DNA of 64,000 bases from Myxocyprinus asiaticus (lineage: Eukaryota > Chordata > Actinopteri > Cypriniformes > Catostomidae), in NCBI RefSeq assembly GCF_019703515.2, contig NC_059362.1, forward strand, positions 29,614,326 through 29,678,325, read 5' to 3'. The notes under the pieces are model-generated. The model had not been told where the DNA came from. It worked only from the letters and a program-made list of their open reading frames with translations, and did not search any database. Both the position numbers and the translations under genes were made by a program. Of the stretch, positions 36,866-48,146 are shown in pieces (position 1 is the first letter of the stretch; the number at the start of each line of letters is the position of its first letter).

Positions 36866-38215
36866 TCAGGCTATGGCTAATGCTGATGGCTCTTCTGGAT
36901 TGGATAGAAAGGGGACACCATTAGACCTAAGCCACACAGAATTTAGATACTCATTTCCTGCGAAAACATCTGTTGTTTTAATTTGGTTTAAAAATGCTTC
37001 AATATACTTCTTTTGTACTCTTTTTACTTTTAGTTTGATGTAATATTCTGTACTATTTTCCAAATTAGCACAGCAAGCATCTTTTCACCACAATTGCCAT
37101 GCTTGCTCTTTTCTGCCAGGTACCATTCAGTGCCTATGGCATGCAGTTTGATTTGCTGTGCATTTACCCATTTTGGGCTTGGCCTGGAGTTCTGTAATCT
37201 CTTGCACTGATGGAATTGGTCTTAAAGATTGTCGGAATTGTTTTTCTTGATCGAACCACTCACCTCTTATAGACACGTTTGATACCTGGGGCCACATAAA
37301 CACCCGAGAAGGTCTAAAGTCCTTCCATATTAAATCATTAACGTTCAGGGCACACATACATGTTTTTCTACTTGCTGCAATCTCTAAACAGAGGTGGAAC
37401 ATGTTCAAGTGCATCCATACCGTAACATTATAAACCATAGAGGTGGTGCTATGACATTTATGTTCTAACTGGTCATGCAGCTGTTCAATTTTGATAATAG
37501 ACTTGTTGACAAACATCATTGCACAGTCACACTGTTGTAATATACTAGAAAAATAGCCCAGGTATAATCTGGTCGTACAAAGGATGAATTACAAATCTCC
37601 CAGGGTACAATCATTACCTTAGAACCTGTCACTTTTTCTCCAATTTCTAAACATTTATCAGCTTGGCCTGGGGGAAACATATCCACAAACCACTGGTTAA
37701 TGTCTCTACTCAAACAACATTCCACATGAACAGTTTCTCTTTCCCAATTCTCAGACAATTCTATTTAAATTGTTATTAACTGTAAACCAATTTTAAGATT
37801 TTTTTTTTTTTTTTTAAGTCACCACCATGGTTTTTTTCCCCCATTCCTTTTCCAATTAAAACATGCATGATTTCATTAAAAGCATAAGTAGTATATCGTC
37901 TTTCAATCTCAATTATTCATCAGCCAAACATTCCAGTGTTTCTTTAATACTTGCAGTCTCCTAAGTCAGGCATTCCTTTGTCTGCAATGGTTCTCAATAC
38001 TGTACCTCCAAAACCAAATCTATAAATAATAATCTTCTACACTGGGTATGATCCCCTGATGGCACAGTGACCCAGAATTTTTTGTATTTTAACACTTTCA
38101 TTAGCTGTTGTAGTAATGCGGTAATTAAAATGCAGTTGGGTTGAGTGGAACTCACAATGTTTGGGCAGATTCCTCTAGGCCTCCCTTCTGATGCTTTCGG
38201 CCTAAAAGCATCCAT
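36866..38215 (-). pseudogene. Env-like remnants, distal part
   Basis: Broken minus-strand frames (38215-37994, 37758-37516, 37519-37127, 37063-36866) contain several cysteines, possible N-glycosylation sites (NSS, NVT, NVS, NQT) and hydrophobic stretches, as expected for decayed envelope. Two of the frames overlap end to start. I recognise no specific family motif, so the env call rests on position between integrase/leader and the LTR. Confidence 0.4.
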
Positions 38216-38953
38216 CCACTTCCATAACCCATATCACACCTCCCTTCTTGGGAAGGTTTCCAGGGCGGTGATGCCCTGCCTTAGGTTGCTCCCCTTTTGG
38301 CCATTGGAGAGTCTTACCCGTCATTGGGTCTTCACCTCACCACTGGGTTACCGCTTTGATCCCTCTGGCAATCTCTGATAATTGGGTTTTAGGAAAGAGA
38401 TATTCTCTTTTGTTTCGGGGAGTATCACTTGAGAACCGTCACAGCCAATGGAACCATCTACAACTTCTTAAATATGGAGACAGTTCAAAACATGGTTAAA
38501 TTCACAAAATCATTCAAGAGTCAAAAACTCTATTAAAAATGTCCAAAATAAAAGTGAAATAACAATGCTAAAATTGAACTCATTAACAGATCATTAATTT
38601 CCATTCAGGGCATATTTCTGCTACTTTAGCAAACATCACAAAAGACCATGTATCATGGTGGGAACTAACATCAGAACAAAACAAAATAAAGGGTAGCCTC
38701 TGTTAAGCTTCTAAGAAGCTTAATTTAAAAACATCACCTTAATTCAATTATACTCTCCAGATTGTTTTGAACCTACATTACTTCTTTCAAATGAACATTC
38801 AGTTGAATCTCTTATCTTTAGTATAAACACTTAACTTCAAATTGTCCACTGAATATAAAAAAAAACAGGCAAAGGATTGGGGCAGGCAGCAAAACAGCAA
38901 TAGAGATAGTCCAGACAAACACAGTAATAGGCAGGCAGCAGAGAACCATCCAA

Positions 38954-39218
38954 GTTATAATACCACTGACAGTTGACTGTGGAATATTTAGTAGTGAGGA
39001 AATTTCACGACTGGACTTGTTGCACAGGTGGCATCCTATCACAGTACCACGCTGGAATTCACTGAGCTCCTGAGAGCGGCCCATTCTTTCACAAATGTTT
39101 GTAGAAGCAGTCTGCATGCCTAGGTGCTTCATTTTATACACCTGTGGCCATGGAAGTGATTGGAACACCTGAATTCAATTATTTGGATGGGTGAGCGAAT
39201 ACTTTTGGCAATATAGTG
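38954..39218 (-). mobile_element. Terminal fragment of the Tc1 element at 42957-44200
   Basis: It matches 43936-44200 with about two differences in 265 bp, including the TIR end ...CTTTTGGCAATATAGTGTA. Only the 5' part (TIR plus the start of the transposase, MKHLGMQTASTNICERM onward) is present, so the rest was lost or never copied. Confidence 0.9.
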
Positions 39219-40329
39219 TATATCCAAAGCAGAGTCAAACATGGGTAGATCAACAGAGTAAGTAATAACACTCAGAAATGTAGCCGGGGCAAACAAGACT
39301 TCACAATGAATGAACACACACATCAGGCTCAAATAGTCTGAGTGATATGAGGCAGGTGTATGGTAATCAGTCCAGGCATGTGGGCACTTGTGAAGTGTTG
39401 TTCAGTGTTAATATTCAGGTGAGTGAGACCTCCGGTGGTCGATTGAGGAGTCTTCACCGGCGTTCTTGACAGATACAGAGAGTGTGAGAAGGGGGAAATG
39501 TTTTTCTTTTCTTTTCCACTCTCTCACTCTGTTTCTAATCTTTAAAAATGTAAAGCCTCAATTACAGTTGTTCCTTCTTTTCATTTTGGAATCTCACAAT
39601 AATATATTTAAGTTATACTTGAACACATAGGAAAATCAAAAACAACTAATTCTCTAAACAATTAAGCATTGTTACTTTCATTTAGATATCAAGACTTTGC
39701 AGGGTTTGATTTAAGATTACTCAATTTTGTCCTCAAAATTTCCAAAGTAAACATCAATTTAATCTTGAAACAAAAAGAAAAGTTAAAAACTTAACTCTAA
39801 TTTTGGGTACTTAAAAATCACTTCTTTTGACTTAACCCCTGCACCTGAACTGAAGCTTTTCTTATTTCCTTCATTTTCTCAAGCTTCATCTTATAACCTC
39901 ATAAAAAAAAAAAACTTGAACACCATTTCCATAATAAAGAGATAAATTATCATAAATAGTGTAACGTACACATCAAGTCAACATATAATGTTGACACTCT
40001 GGATCCCATAAACTGGACCAGACAGAACATACAACACAACAGACACATGAATGTGAAGTTTTCACATTTAAGGTTTGCATTTCATACAAGATAGAATTTG
40101 GTCTAGACACTTTTTTTTATTTGTATTTTTATTATTTGTCGGTTTCATTTTAATTTTTTTTTTTACTTTCTTTACTAGTTTCTCTTTTATGTCTTTCAGT
40201 TACACTGATGGGAGTTTTTTGATGAAGCACATATTTGTTGGTTCTTTCAACAGGATAAAGACAGGCACAGTAATTTTTTAATCCAGCTTAGTGAGCTGAA
40301 ATTACTCTCAAACACATCCAATCCTTTTT

Positions 40330-40758
40330 TTTATTCTCTTACCAGCCTTTCTGTAATATGAGGGTACCCTCTGGAAAATTTGGGGAGTGACCGAGCCAAT
40401 AGGTCACTGTGCTATTGCCGTCCAAACGATAACATTTCTGTTTGCCTTTAGGCTCTAGGAAAGATTGATATAGTGCTGGATTTAGTTTTAGACCCTCTTA
40501 TAAATGTAGGCATGGATATCTAACCCACGATGAATGGCTTTCTAAAACCTCACAGTCCCAATTCGCTATAAATGCATGAAGTCGACCCGTCCAGAGAGAA
40601 ATTTGAATCCACATGAGAAATGATAATGCAATCATGATTACCAGCACAAGTGAGAGTGGGATGACCAATCAGATAAAAGCCTGTCTCAATTTCAGCCTTG
40701 TTTCTCTACGAACTTCTTGCAGGATTAGCAATTTCAGTAAATCTTCTGGGTCAGCCAT
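40330..40758 (-). pseudogene. Retroviral env-like N-terminal leader with signal-anchor segment
   Basis: From ATG at 40758 the minus strand codes for about 29 charged residues (start MADPEDLLKLL, then an RRETR basic cluster), an in-frame TGA, then about 20 hydrophobic residues, WIQ, and an extracellular-looking part with NST and Cys further on. A second stop follows about 35 codons past the hydrophobic segment. It starts about 170 bp after the integrase remnant. A cytoplasmic charged leader followed by a signal anchor is known from foamy virus Env, but other retroviruses cannot be excluded. Defective as it stands. Confidence 0.45.
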
Positions 40759-40929
40759 CTGTATCGACAAGAGACTGGTTCCAGAATCAGATTAGTAAAA
40801 CACCCAAATATAAGACACATGAATGCATTTCTAACATTCAAGGCTGACTTATGAAGTATGGTAGTTCTTTGGTTGTGACCTTTCTTGATGGGTTTCACCT
40901 GTGACCAATGTCTCCACACTGCACTTAGA

Positions 40930-41547
40930 ATTTATTGTCAATAACACCTGGTAAGGCCCATCAAAATTTTAGACTTAGAGGAGAGAAAATTTCTTGCAGT
41001 AGCATCACAGTGTCTCCTACTTCAGGAAGGGCTCGCATGTTTACTTGCTCTTTATTATCTTTGTCAGCTTGACACTGACACCAATCCTAGTGTCTTTTCA
41101 GGCAGTCATCTAAGGCTCTTAAATAATTTTGAAGAACATCTTCCAATGGACCTGACGGTCCCTCATGTTGTAAAGGAGCATCCCCAGGGAGACGCATGTA
41201 TCTGTCAGTCATTATCTCAAAAGGACTGATTTGAGTCGTTTTGTTTGGGCTGGCTCTCATGCTAAAAAGAATCATGGGCATGGCCAAGTGCCATCCCCTC
41301 TCTATTTGCTGATTAAAGAATAAGCACATATAGCTAGAAATTAGTATTTTTCTGACTCTTTCTTTCTTTGTGGCCAATCGAGTTGCTGTTCAACTTTCCA
41401 ATCAGAATCAAAATGCGGACTAACTATTCTTTTAATGAGCTCAGAGATTTTCTTTGAGGTGAGAGCTTCAGAGCAGAACAGTTTACAGCGCTGCTCTGTT
41501 TCGTTATCTAGGTCCGGGCCGACATTGCTACCCATTTTGGCGGACAT
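40930..41547 (-). pseudogene. Retroviral integrase remnant
   Basis: The minus frame 41377-41087 reads WHLAMPMILFSMRASPNKTT followed by SPFEIMTDRYMRLP, the C-terminal part of a retroviral integrase core. After a stop, EQVNMRALPEVGDTVMLLQE resembles the start of the SH3-like C-terminal domain, ending near 40930. The upstream frame 41547-41341 may belong to the same gene but is not clearly alignable. Stops and a frameshift disable it. Confidence 0.7.
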
Positions 41548-41904
41548 TCCTTAGTCACAGTTGAAACCCACAAAAAATGATCAACACCAGCAGCAAAAAG
41601 GAAAATACGGCTGTAATCTTGAATATACACAGCTTGACTTCTGCACAGTGAAAAAGCAAAGAATATGGCCATTTTCTGTACACTGGTCTGTTTGAATTAT
41701 GGCCAAATTTTATCTCAGGTCGTTCTTGATGTCCCCATGATCAACCATCCCTATCATATATATTTTTGGTTTTGATAAGAGCTAGGACATAATCCCTGAC
41801 TGTCTAATCACTAAATTCGGGGTGCCCCTATCTGAGTGGAAGATTTTGAGGAGTTGCTGGCAGCGGACATGCACCTGCAGGCGGCTTTAAGAGCTCTGAA
41901 CACC

Positions 41905-42118
41905 CATGTTCCCTGTATAGTTAAGTGAAAAACATTTACGAGTGGCGTGGAACTCTCAGTTGTTAGCTGAGAGCTGCATCCACTCCTGAAATGAATTACG
42001 ACCGAAACAGAGCAACGTCCACGTTCCCTGTAAAGTTAAGTGAAAAAACACTTACAAGCGGCACGGAACTCTCAGTTTTTAGCTGAGAGCTGCACCCACC
42101 CCTGAAACGAATTATGAC
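41905..42118. repeat. 115-bp tandem repeat, two copies
   Basis: Copies start at 41905 and 42020. Both contain GTTCCCTGTA-AGTTAAGTGA, GGAACTCTCAGTT and TTAGCTGAGAGCTGCA-CCAC. It lies between the integrase remnant and the 5' LTR-like repeat. Confidence 0.85.
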
Positions 42119-42272
42119 AAAATACCCAACATCAGTGGGTCTGCTACTGTCCACACAGCTGCCCCTTCAACCTCTTCCACCACATAACCCTAAGAATTTA
42201 AATCTGCCTACCTTATTGTTGGTTGATCAGAGGTTACACCGAAGAAGATGCCAGCGCTTCTCCACCATTTAC

Positions 42273-42614
42273 TGTAGGGGAATTACAGTAAAGGCCCTTT
42301 GAACCAGTGAAATGAAGACCAGGAGTCAAAGTTGCAATCAACTGAAGAAGAGTTCACTGAAAAAAGGTTGTTTGCAGTGTCAAAGGCAGAAGTCAGCATG
42401 AGAATAATCATTTACAAGTTTGTAGAAGGCTCCCTTTTCAGCTTCAAGAGAAGGTGACAATTATACCCAAACATGAGGTCAGCAATTTACATCAGGTTAC
42501 AGATACAAAGATTCTGATTGTTTGAAACCTAGATAAGTTGAGTACATTGCAAAACATGGTGTCCTGTTCCTAGCATATCTTGTGGGTCAGAGATCGAGTA
42601 GGCACAGTTCTGAT
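42273..42614 (-). repeat. LTR-like repeat (5' copy, in minus-strand sense)
   Basis: Partner of 36367-36710. The + strand sequence continues to at least 42838 without a match in the other copy, suggesting the other copy lost its U3 end. Confidence 0.7.
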
Positions 42615-42908
42615 TTATTACTGAGTGATCCATTCAGAACATAAGTCAGCATTCCTAAGTTAAAGGTCATCTTATGGATGATCCATTTGCCTCATCTGGC
42701 CTCCACAGCCCCATCTTTGAATGTCATGTGGTCTCCTTTCTTCTTGACCCTGGAACAAAATGGTAATGCAGAACACACATCTCTCTTTAACTCAAGGTTG
42801 CAGCTTAACATTATCTTCCCTAAACTCAGAGTGTCACAAATGTAGAGTCAGGAATGCTGATGACCTGTGTGAGGCCTAAGCAGAGTTGGTGAACAGACAG
42901 AGAGAGAA

Positions 42909-42956
<48 letters not shown>

Positions 42957-42959
<3 letters not shown>

Positions 42960-44200
42960 TATATTGCCAAAAGTATTCGCTCATCTGCCTTTAGACGCAT
43001 ATGAACTTAAGTGACATCCCATTCTTAATCCATATGGTTTAATATGACTTCGGCCCGCCCTTTGCAGCTATAACAGCTTCAACTCTTCTGGGAAGGCTTT
43101 CCACAAGGTTTAGGAGTGTGTTTATGGGAATTTTTGACCATTCTTCCAGAAGCGCATTTGTGAGGTCAGACACTGGTGTTGGACGAGAAGGCCTGGCTCG
43201 CAGTCTTCGCTCTAATTTATCCCAAAGGTGCTCTTTCGGGTTGAGGTCAGGACTCTGTGCAGGCCAGTCAAGTTCTTCCACACCAAACTCTCTCATCCAT
43301 GTCTTAATGGACCTTGCTTTGTGCACTGGTGCGCAGTCATGTTGGAACAGGAAGGGGCCATCCCCAAACTGTTCCCACAAAGTTGAGAGCATGGAATTGT
43401 CCAAAATCTCTCGGTATGCTGAAGCATTCAGAGTTCCTTTCACTGGAACTAAGGGGCCAAGCCCAGCTCCTGAAAAACAACCCCACACCATAATCCCCCC
43501 TCCACCAAAATTCACAGTTGGCACAATGCAGTCAGACAAGTACCGTTCTCCTGGCAACCGCCAAACCCAGACTCGTCCATCAGATTGCCAGATGGAGAAG
43601 CGTGATTCGTCACTCCAGAGAACGCGTCTCCACTGCTCTAGAGTCCAGTGGCGGCGTGCTTTACACCACTGCATCCGACACTTTGCATTGCACTTGGTGA
43701 TGTATGGCTTGGATGCAGCTGCTCGGCCATGGAAACCCATTCCATGAAGCTCTCTACGCACTGTTCTTGAGCTAATCTGAAGGCCACATGAACTTTGGAG
43801 GTCTGTAGCGATTGATTCTGAAGTTGGCGACCTCTGCGCACTATGCGCCTCAGCATCCGCTGACCCCGCTCTGTCATTTTACGTGGCCTACCACTTCGTG
43901 TCTGAGTTGCTGTCATTCCCAATCACTTCCACTTTGTTATAATACCACTGACAGTTGACTGTGGAATATTTAGTAGCGAGGAAATTTCACGACTGGACTT
44001 GTTGCACAGGTGGCATCCTATCACAGTACCACGCTGGAATTCACTGAGCTCCTGAGAGCAGCCCATTCTTTCACAAATGTTTGTAGAAGCAGTCTGCATG
44101 CCTAGGTGCTTCATTTTATACACCTGTGGCCATGGAAGTGATTGGAACACCTGAATTCAATTATTTGGATGGGTGAGCGAATACTTTTGGCAATATAGTG
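42957..44200 (-). mobile_element. Tc1-type element, third complete family, with both TIRs
   Basis: Ends CACTATATTGCCAAAAGTAT and its complement (ATACTTTTGGCAATATAGTG) are inverted repeats. The left end is preceded by an (AT)n run and an extra CA; TA flanks the right end. The element is about 1.24 kb and carries a transposase on the minus strand. Confidence 0.93.
43039..44150 (-). pseudogene. Tc1-type transposase broken by frameshifts in its N-terminal half
   Basis: N-terminal part 44150-43923 (ELSEFQRGTVIGCHLCNKSS, then STVSGIITKWK) is followed after a frameshift by [20 protein letters not shown] and, after another, by the intact catalytic part 43761-43039. That part has Asp in WSDESRF, Asp in QHDCAPVH and Glu in NPKEHLW (family normally NPIEH), and ends [11 protein letters not shown]. 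All three acidic residues remain, but the DNA-binding half is out of frame. Confidence 0.92.
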
Positions 44201-44216
44201 TATATATACACACACA

Positions 44217-44721
44217 CACTACTGGTCAAAATTTTGAAACACTTGACTGAAATGTTTCTCATGATCTTAAAAATCTTTTGATCTGAAGGCATATGCTTAA
44301 ATGTTTGAAATTGGTTTTGTAGACAAAAATATAATTGTGCCACCATATTAATTTATTTCATTATAAAACTAAAATGTAATAAAAAAAAATAAAAAAAAAG
44401 TTTCTGAAATTGATGACTTGGACCAAATAATAAAGAAAAGCAGCCAATAAGTGCCCAACATAGATGGGAACTCCTTCAATACTGTTTAAAAAGCATCCCA
44501 GGGTGATACCTCAAGAAGGAAAAAATGTCAAGAGTACATTTCTGCATATTCTAGGAGAAGGGTGACTACTTTGAAGATGCTAAAATATAACACAGTTTTG
44601 CTTTATTTTGGATTTTGTTTAGTCACAACATAATTCCCATAGTTCCATTTATGTTATTCCATAGTTTTGATGACTTTACTATTATTCTAAAATGTGAAAA
44701 AAAAAATAAAACTTTTGACGG

Positions 44722-44722
<1 letters not shown>
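44217..44722 (+). mobile_element. Non-autonomous Tc1-type MITE, family G (copy 2)
   Basis: It starts CACTACTGGTCAAAATTTTG and ends ...AAAACTTTTGACGGT, an eroded inverse of the start. It is near-identical through most of its length to 5201-5637. It sits directly behind the Tc1 element at 42957-44200, separated by a (CA)n. Confidence 0.88.

Positions 44723-44787
<65 letters not shown>
44723..44787. repeat. (TA)n microsatellite
   Basis: About 32 TA units between two Tc1-type elements, whose TA target preference probably explains the location. Confidence 0.95.
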
Positions 44788-44789
<2 letters not shown>

Positions 44790-45060
44790 GTGCATCTAAA
44801 AAAATTAGAATATCGTGGAAAAAATTTTTTTCCGTAATTTAATTCAAAAAGTGGAACTTTCATATATTCTAGATTCATTACACATCAAGTGAAATATTTC
44901 AAGCCTTTTTTTGTTCTGTTCTTGATGATTGCAGCTTACAGCTCATGGAAATCAAAAATCCAGTATCTCAAAATATTAGAATAAAGAATTTATAGTACAG
45001 AAATGTCGACCTTCTGAAAAGTATGTTAATTTATGCACTCAATACTTGGTTGGGGATCCT
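44788..45060 (+). mobile_element. Left end of a further Tc1/mariner element
   Basis: It begins ACAGGTGCATCTAAAAAAAT and continues TAGAATATCGTGGAAAAAAT, CATATATTCTAGATTCATTA and GAAATATTTCAAGCCTTTTT, a known fish Tc1-type left end. No transposase or right end follows. Confidence 0.75.
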
Positions 45061-46084
45061 ATCCATTTAGTCTACACTAGAAGACCATAATTATTAGATG
45101 AGACATGTACAGTACTGAGATGTTTTATCATGTTTGAAATTAATTGTATTCTGATTTTCCTCTGCCCTGCATTTTTCCTGCCTGCAGTTCACTTTCTTTT
45201 GAGCATCTTTGCAGAATGCGCTTGTCTTCCCGGGACAAGGTAATTTGGAAAACAGTGAGGACATTAATTCCGTATCAATTAAATTTATTTGTACAGTGCT
45301 TTTAATAATACATACTGTTTTATATTTGCTTTACAAAGAACGTTGAACTTTTGTGTACAATGTTTATAATGTATGTCCAAATACATTTTGTACAGTACAG
45401 TTTATTGTGTGGCTGCTAATACATCGTTATTTCCTACAAAAGAACAATAAATTCAATCTATCAATAGGATCAGTTGTTCAGTCAACACTAAAACATTTCA
45501 TGTAGGTTATAGCATTTAGATAAGGAGATTATTTATGTAAACTAACAATTATAAAGCTAGATTGAGCTTGTTACACAGTCATCTCCCACAAAATATTTGC
45601 ATTTCATCCGAAAAACAGCAGCATGACAGTCTCATCACCTGTGTCCTGTAATACATGAGCACCCTGCTGTCTAGACCTCCCCTGTACCTGCAGTGAGTAC
45701 ATAATCTCAGTACAACAAACTCTTCAGGTTCTGACTAGACTCAATATATGCTTTAAAATAAACATGTCCAACTTTACAGCTGTGAAGGCGCTAATAGGCT
45801 ACATTGCTTTTCAGATTAGTCTGCTCAGGTTCTTCCATCAATGGATAAAGACTCAACAAAATAACTAAAATGCTTCTATTTGTGATATTTGGCCATCCTC
45901 CTCAAACCCATAATCATTAACAGATAGGTGGGGAAGAACAATATTGCCTTGTTATAATTCTGTGATCATTTGTTTTTAAGTTTCTGTCATTTTTAATGCT
46001 GCTATTACATAACATAATGATTGTTTACGCTTAACTGGAATTCTACCCACATCGCCCGCAAAGCATCATGGGACTCAGGAATAT
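45061..46084. other. Intergenic stretch without recognised gene
   Basis: Moderate AT-rich sequence with only short, unrelated ORFs; no repeat could be named. Confidence 0.4.
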
Positions 46085-46275
46085 TGTGGATTGTTAAGGC
46101 TGGTCCAGCTAATGCGCATGCGCTCTCTCAAGTTGACAGACAAGGCGATGACTGTATCTAAAAGGTGACTGGCACTTTTACCTGTAAGGCGGGACTTCCT
46201 TTTCTACATCCGCCATATTGGCCGTTTCGATTTCTCCCATTCATTTTAATTGAAGTGGTCCGTCTTGGACTAAAC
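46085..46275 (+). mobile_element. Family A MITE fragment (copy near mboat2)
   Basis: Shares GCGCATGCGCT, TGTATCTAAAAGGTGA and GTAAGGCGGGACTTCCTTTT with 1260-1345. Confidence 0.8.
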
Positions 46276-46375
46276 AGTCTTTGATTAAACCCACTAAGCA
46301 AACGTGACCTCACGTTCCATAATTCATGAGCCAAGCCTTCACTGTAGTAGGGTTCGGAAATCTGGTTGGCAGACT

Positions 46376-47010
46376 GTGGCTGTGTCTCGTTTGGAAGGAT
46401 GCGCCCTCCGGAGGTCACATTTGTCTGCCGCATACGTCATCGAGGCTGTCTCGTTTCAGAAAAGCGAGTAGGACACTTTGAATGCAGCCTTTGAATGCGA
46501 CCTTCTTTCACGGGAGTTCGGACGATGCATGAGGTGTGTCCTTTGTGGGCACTCATAACCCACAATTCTTTGCTTCAACGGAAATGTGTAAAAGAAATGT
46601 AAATATGATGTTCAAACGCAAGGAATGTTAATTCCCAAGTTGAAGTACCTCAGTAGATGGGTGCAGAATATATAATATGTATAATTATATTAATATATAA
46701 TTAAATTAAAGTATTAAACTAAACGTACACCTGTAAAATCTATTTCATTTTCTCTTTACATCATTATAACTCTCCTAAAATGTACCTCATACATCCCCTT
46801 CAAAAGGGACTTTGTTCCCTTCTCACTCAAAGCGCTTGCGCACGTTAAAGAGTGGCGTGCTGTCATAGCAACATGTTATGTTCCGTTTCCGTTTGTCCTA
46901 CGACGGCCGTCTTGTTAAAACGAGGCTTGTTTAAAGGAGGACACTCGGTATACTGCAGCCTTCAAAGGACGCGTCCTACCTAGCACGCAGCCTTCGAAAC
47001 GAGACACAGC
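46376..47010. mobile_element. TIR element (family H) directly upstream of the mboat2 first exon
   Basis: The left end GGCTGTGTCTCGTTTGGAAG is mirrored by CTTCGAAACGAGACACAGCC at the right end. Interior segments such as GGACACTTTGAATGCAGCCT and GGACACTCGGTATACTGCAG are imperfect inverses of each other. It ends 168 bp before the mboat2 ATG. Confidence 0.85.
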
Positions 47011-47177
47011 CTGTGCCGTGTGGGTGTGTTGTAATGTCGCTTTTTTACCAGCAGTAGACAGCAGTAAGCAGCAACAGTCACTCTCCAGCGGTGGATGTGG
47101 ATGTGTTATGTGTGTGGGGCGGATTGGGCTGCCACTGTTATATAGAGAACATTACTGAACTCATACAATAGCGAAAC
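47011..47177 (+). promoter_or_regulatory. mboat2 proximal promoter / 5' UTR candidate
   Basis: The only non-transposon sequence between the family H element and the ATG. It has GC-richer parts (GGGGCGGATTGGGC, with a reverse CCAAT-like ATTGG) and a TATATAGAG at about 47140. A start site is not mapped. Confidence 0.35.
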
Positions 47178-47261
47178 ATGGCTACTGAGGCGCTATCAGC
47201 GTGCACCGGATCTAACTTACTCCAGCCCATAAGCGAGATAACCAACCTTCCGTTAGATCAG
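47178..47261 (+). CDS. mboat2: MBOAT2 first coding exon (partial gene; remaining exons beyond the window)
   Basis: The ATG opens 28 codons, MATEALSACTGSNLLQPISE followed by ITNLPLDQ, ending exactly at a GTACAT donor. The layout TGS-LLQP-S-LP-DQ and the exon break after DQ match the first exon of MBOAT2, an ER multi-pass acyltransferase that reacylates lysophosphatidylethanolamine and related lysolipids. MBOAT1 has a similar but weaker match (it has LHP in place of LQP). No second exon is visible in the remaining 16.7 kb, so intron 1 is long. A TIR element ends about 170 bp upstream, so the promoter and 5' UTR are compact or partly transposon-derived. Neighbourhood with asap2 supports MBOAT2. 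Only 28 residues are seen, so paralogue assignment is tentative. Confidence 0.75.
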
Positions 47262-48146
47262 GTACATGCATGTGAAAGTCCTGTGTTTTTCTGTTATTTG
47301 TATGTTGTGAATTGAGAATTGGAGGCACAAAACCCTCATAACAGATCTCATTGGCACCCAGGTCCTTCTGCCAATCCTTTGCAGGCTATGCTTAGAAATA
47401 TTTGGTAAGGACCGTGAAAACGTTGCATTTTTAATGTTCTCCTTACGAAATTCATGAATTATAGCTTCATTCCGTCGGATACATTGTGATATCATGTTAT
47501 TTGCATGACAATGAGCCATTCGAGGATTTGCAAATATAAACATAGCGAAATGAATTTATATTAATATGGGCATAGATCATCATGTCATGGAAGAGAAGAA
47601 ACAGAAACACTAGTTAGTGTCAGGCACTTTTTTGGAAACGACCTGATTTGGATGCGGTTTGTCTTTTTCATCGTCTCTGTTCTCTCAAAGCTACCACGTC
47701 ATTTCAGACAAGGTCTCACAAATCTAGTGAGCTGCCTACCTAGATAGAATGTTAGGGCATCCCATAATGATGTTTATATAAATAGGCAGTTCACTGGGCC
47801 ATGGTACTGCATGCACCACAGAGAATGAGATCTCGGATAATTGTGATTGCCTTGTTTTGATTGTGTTTCCTAAGAGATATGGGAGAATAGATTAAATTAA
47901 GTAAATCATATTCCACGTCTTGCTCAAGGCCATAGTATGAGTTTTCTCCAAAAGTCTTGGAGTAATCCTAAAAGGATGCTCTGAGTCTTATGATTTACTC
48001 TACATTAACAAAAAATATATCAGGTACATTAAATGTTTATTTTAATGATAGACATTGAAACAAAATTTCAAGAATGTTACACGTATCTTCCACTGTGGTG
48101 ATAATCTATAGCTATATCTTTATTGATTTGTAAATCACTATACCTG
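47262..48146 (+). other. mboat2 intron 1, first part, without recognised repeats
   Basis: Sequence after the GTACAT donor; no exon or mobile element recognised. Confidence 0.5.

Larger units (their letters stand above)
36367..42838 (-). mobile_element. Degraded endogenous retrovirus between LTR-like repeats
   Basis: Two direct repeats enclose, in minus-strand order, a leader with a 115-bp tandem repeat, an integrase remnant (41.4-40.9 kb), an env-like leader directly behind it (40758 downward) and further env-like pieces (38.2-36.9 kb). The order pol-env-LTR agrees with the repeat orientation. Gag, protease and reverse transcriptase are missing: integrase begins about 0.9 kb from the 5' repeat. 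Multiple stops and frameshifts make every gene defective. A Tc1 end is inserted at 38954-39218. The distal 5' repeat sequence 42615-42838 has no partner in the 3' copy. Confidence 0.65.

Noticed and set aside
43118..43747. 209-residue + strand ORF
   Set aside because: It is the antisense of the Tc1 transposase on the minus strand.
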